Assembly: GCF_900107485.1 (NCBI RefSeq)
Contig: NZ_FNQE01000005.1
Location: 1,863 to 65,862, forward strand
Reading direction: 5' to 3'
Origin: Proteiniborus ethanoligenes
GTDB taxonomy: Bacteria > Bacillota > Clostridia > Tissierellales > Proteiniboraceae
Length of the DNA: 64,000 nucleotides
Part shown: positions 63,098 to 64,000 of the stretch, piece by piece
Position numbering within the stretch: the stretch's first letter is position 1
Layout: each line of letters opens with the position of its first letter
The notes under the pieces: generated by a model
Database searches by the model: none
The model's input: the letters and a program-made list of their open reading frames with translations, nothing else
What the model was told of the DNA's origin: nothing
Position numbers and translations under genes: made by a program

Positions 63098-64000
63098 CTA
63101 AAAAGTTTGTATTTCTTAATCTTATACTGTAGTGTTTGCCTAGGAATGTCTAGCTCCTCTGCTGTTTTTGTTATATTCCAATCTGTGGATAGAAGTGCTT
63201 TATGAATAAGTGTTTTTTCAGTTTGCTCTATAGTTTCCTTTAGGGATTTTCCCATATAAGAATCATCCCCTTGATAATTCCCTTGTTCAGCTTGATTCCC
63301 GAAAAGAACTGTGCCTATTGTATGTTGAAGCTTTATAGTATCTGTGTCGTATAAGGTCATTATGCCTTCTATTAAATGCTCTAGCTCTCTAACGTTTCCA
63401 GGCCAAGAGAAATTTATCAACAGATTCATAACTTCAGAATCTATTTTATTCACATTTTTCCCTAGAATTCTATTGTACTTGTTGACAAAATGGTTTGCCA
63501 ATATGGGGATATCATCAGGTCTATCTTTTAATTCTGGAATGTTTATAGAAACTACATTTAATCTATAATAGAGATCTCTTCTAAGAAGATTTTCTTTTAT
63601 AGCCTTTTCTGGCGGTATATTTGTAGCAGCTATTATTCTCACATCTACTAAGGTTGTCTTCACCTGTCCTACTCTTCTTATGGAACCATCTTGTATGACC
63701 CTTAAAAGCTTCGCTTGAAGGTCTAGAGGCATTGAGTTTATCTCATCTAATAGTAGGGTTCCTCCATCTGCTACTTCAAATAGTCCAGGTCTGTCCTCTG
63801 CTCCTGTAAAGCCTCCTCTTGCTGTGCCAAAAAGAATACCTTCTAATAGATTACTTGGCAGAGCAGCACAATTTTGTGCTATGAAGGGCTTGCTCCTTCT
63901 TGGGCTAGCATTGTGTATAGATTGGACAAATAGCTCCTTTCCCGTTCCTGTTTCTCCATATATGAGAACTGGGGAAGATGTGCCTGCAGCCTTTAAGGCA
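63091..64000 (-). CDS. Sigma-54-dependent transcriptional activator (partial)
   Basis: The frame is open to the right edge, so about 303 C-terminal residues are visible and the sensory N-terminus is outside. The AAA+ domain has Walker A in IYGETGTGKELFVQ, the sigma-54 contact loop as GGFTGAED (consensus GAFTGA), Walker B in LLLDEIN and the R-finger region in RRDLYYRLNVV. A Fis-type helix-turn-helix ends the protein (NITKTAEELDIPRQTLQYKI). Just upstream of the sigma-54 promoter of kdd, it is the probable lysine-operon activator. Confidence 0.95.
   Translation of the reverse strand, partial: ALKAAGTSSPVLIYGETGTGKELFVQSIHNASPRRSKPFIAQNCAALPSNLLEGILFGTARGGFTGAEDRPGLFEVADGGTLLLDEINSMPLDLQAKLLRVIQDGSIRRVGQVKTTLVDVRIIAATNIPPEKAIKENLLRRDLYYRLNVVSINIPELKDRPDDIPILANHFVNKYNRILGKNVNKIDSEVMNLLINFSWPGNVRELEHLIEGIMTLYDTDTIKLQHTIGTVLFGNQAEQGNYQGDDSYMGKSLKETIEQTEKTLIHKALLSTDWNITKTAEELDIPRQTLQYKIKKYKLFSI

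Overview
The window is AT-rich DNA from a strictly fermentative Firmicute, most likely an amino-acid-fermenting anaerobe of the Clostridia/Tissierellia. The evidence is a full lysine-fermentation gene set (lysine 2,3-aminomutase, B12-dependent 5,6-aminomutase, 3,5-diaminohexanoate dehydrogenase, 3-keto-5-aminohexanoate cleavage enzyme, 3-aminobutyryl-CoA ammonia lyase). Supporting signs are seven S-layer-homology (SLH) proteins, a class D sortase, an LtaS-like enzyme, a Spo0F-like receiver and strong GGAGG ribosome binding sites. The genus cannot be named from the sequence. I saw no rRNA, tRNA or CRISPR array.

Layout. 1-1110: end of an LPQTG surface protein and its class D sortase. 1183-14277 (minus strand): glpX, a nucleoside-type catabolic locus (amidohydrolase, PotABCD-like ABC transporter, nucleoside hydrolase, LacI regulator), transaldolase, class II aldolase, a zinc-ribbon protein, kce-kal and a Spo0F-like receiver. 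With pyrG (31510-33123) this looks like the Bacillus-type pyrG-spo0F-fba-tal-glpX cluster, opened up by insertions. 14510-23339: two SLH proteins, an LtaS-like synthase fused to a glycerophosphodiesterase-like domain, an MFS transporter and a polysaccharide deacetylase. 23390-28720: a scrambled zone with a broken tolC copy, a duplicated segment, a decayed RAYT transposase with REP elements, small coiled-coil paralogues, a transglutaminase-like protein and an intact TolC-family gene. 28723-50160: probable major S-layer protein, pyrG, an S41 protease, four more SLH proteins, a 2126-residue IPT/TIG protein, a beta-helix protein and nagB. 50245-54494: an MBOAT/DHHW acyl-transfer pair and an ECF sigma/anti-sigma/lipoprotein operon. 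54735-62778: the lysine operon kdd-kamA-kamB-kamC-kamD-kamE behind a clear sigma-54 promoter. 63091-64000: the C-terminal part of a sigma-54 activator, probably its regulator.

How it works together. KamA converts L-lysine to beta-lysine, KamDE move the terminal amino group, Kdd oxidatively deaminates, Kce cleaves with acetyl-CoA and Kal removes ammonia to give crotonyl-CoA. KamB and KamC look like ATPases that service the aminomutase. Much of the rest builds and maintains a layered cell surface.

The most unusual structure is a family of four long tandem arrays with an exact 11-bp unit (10512-10742, 33259-33397, 57177-57473, 61451-61736). Each is bipartite, with a CAGTAG-type block joined to an ATCG-type block. 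Each fills the gap between two minus-strand genes and abuts a stop codon; at two loci the array itself encodes the last residues and the stop. A second, heptamer family (TTAGTTG) fills about nine other gaps. I know of no function for either.
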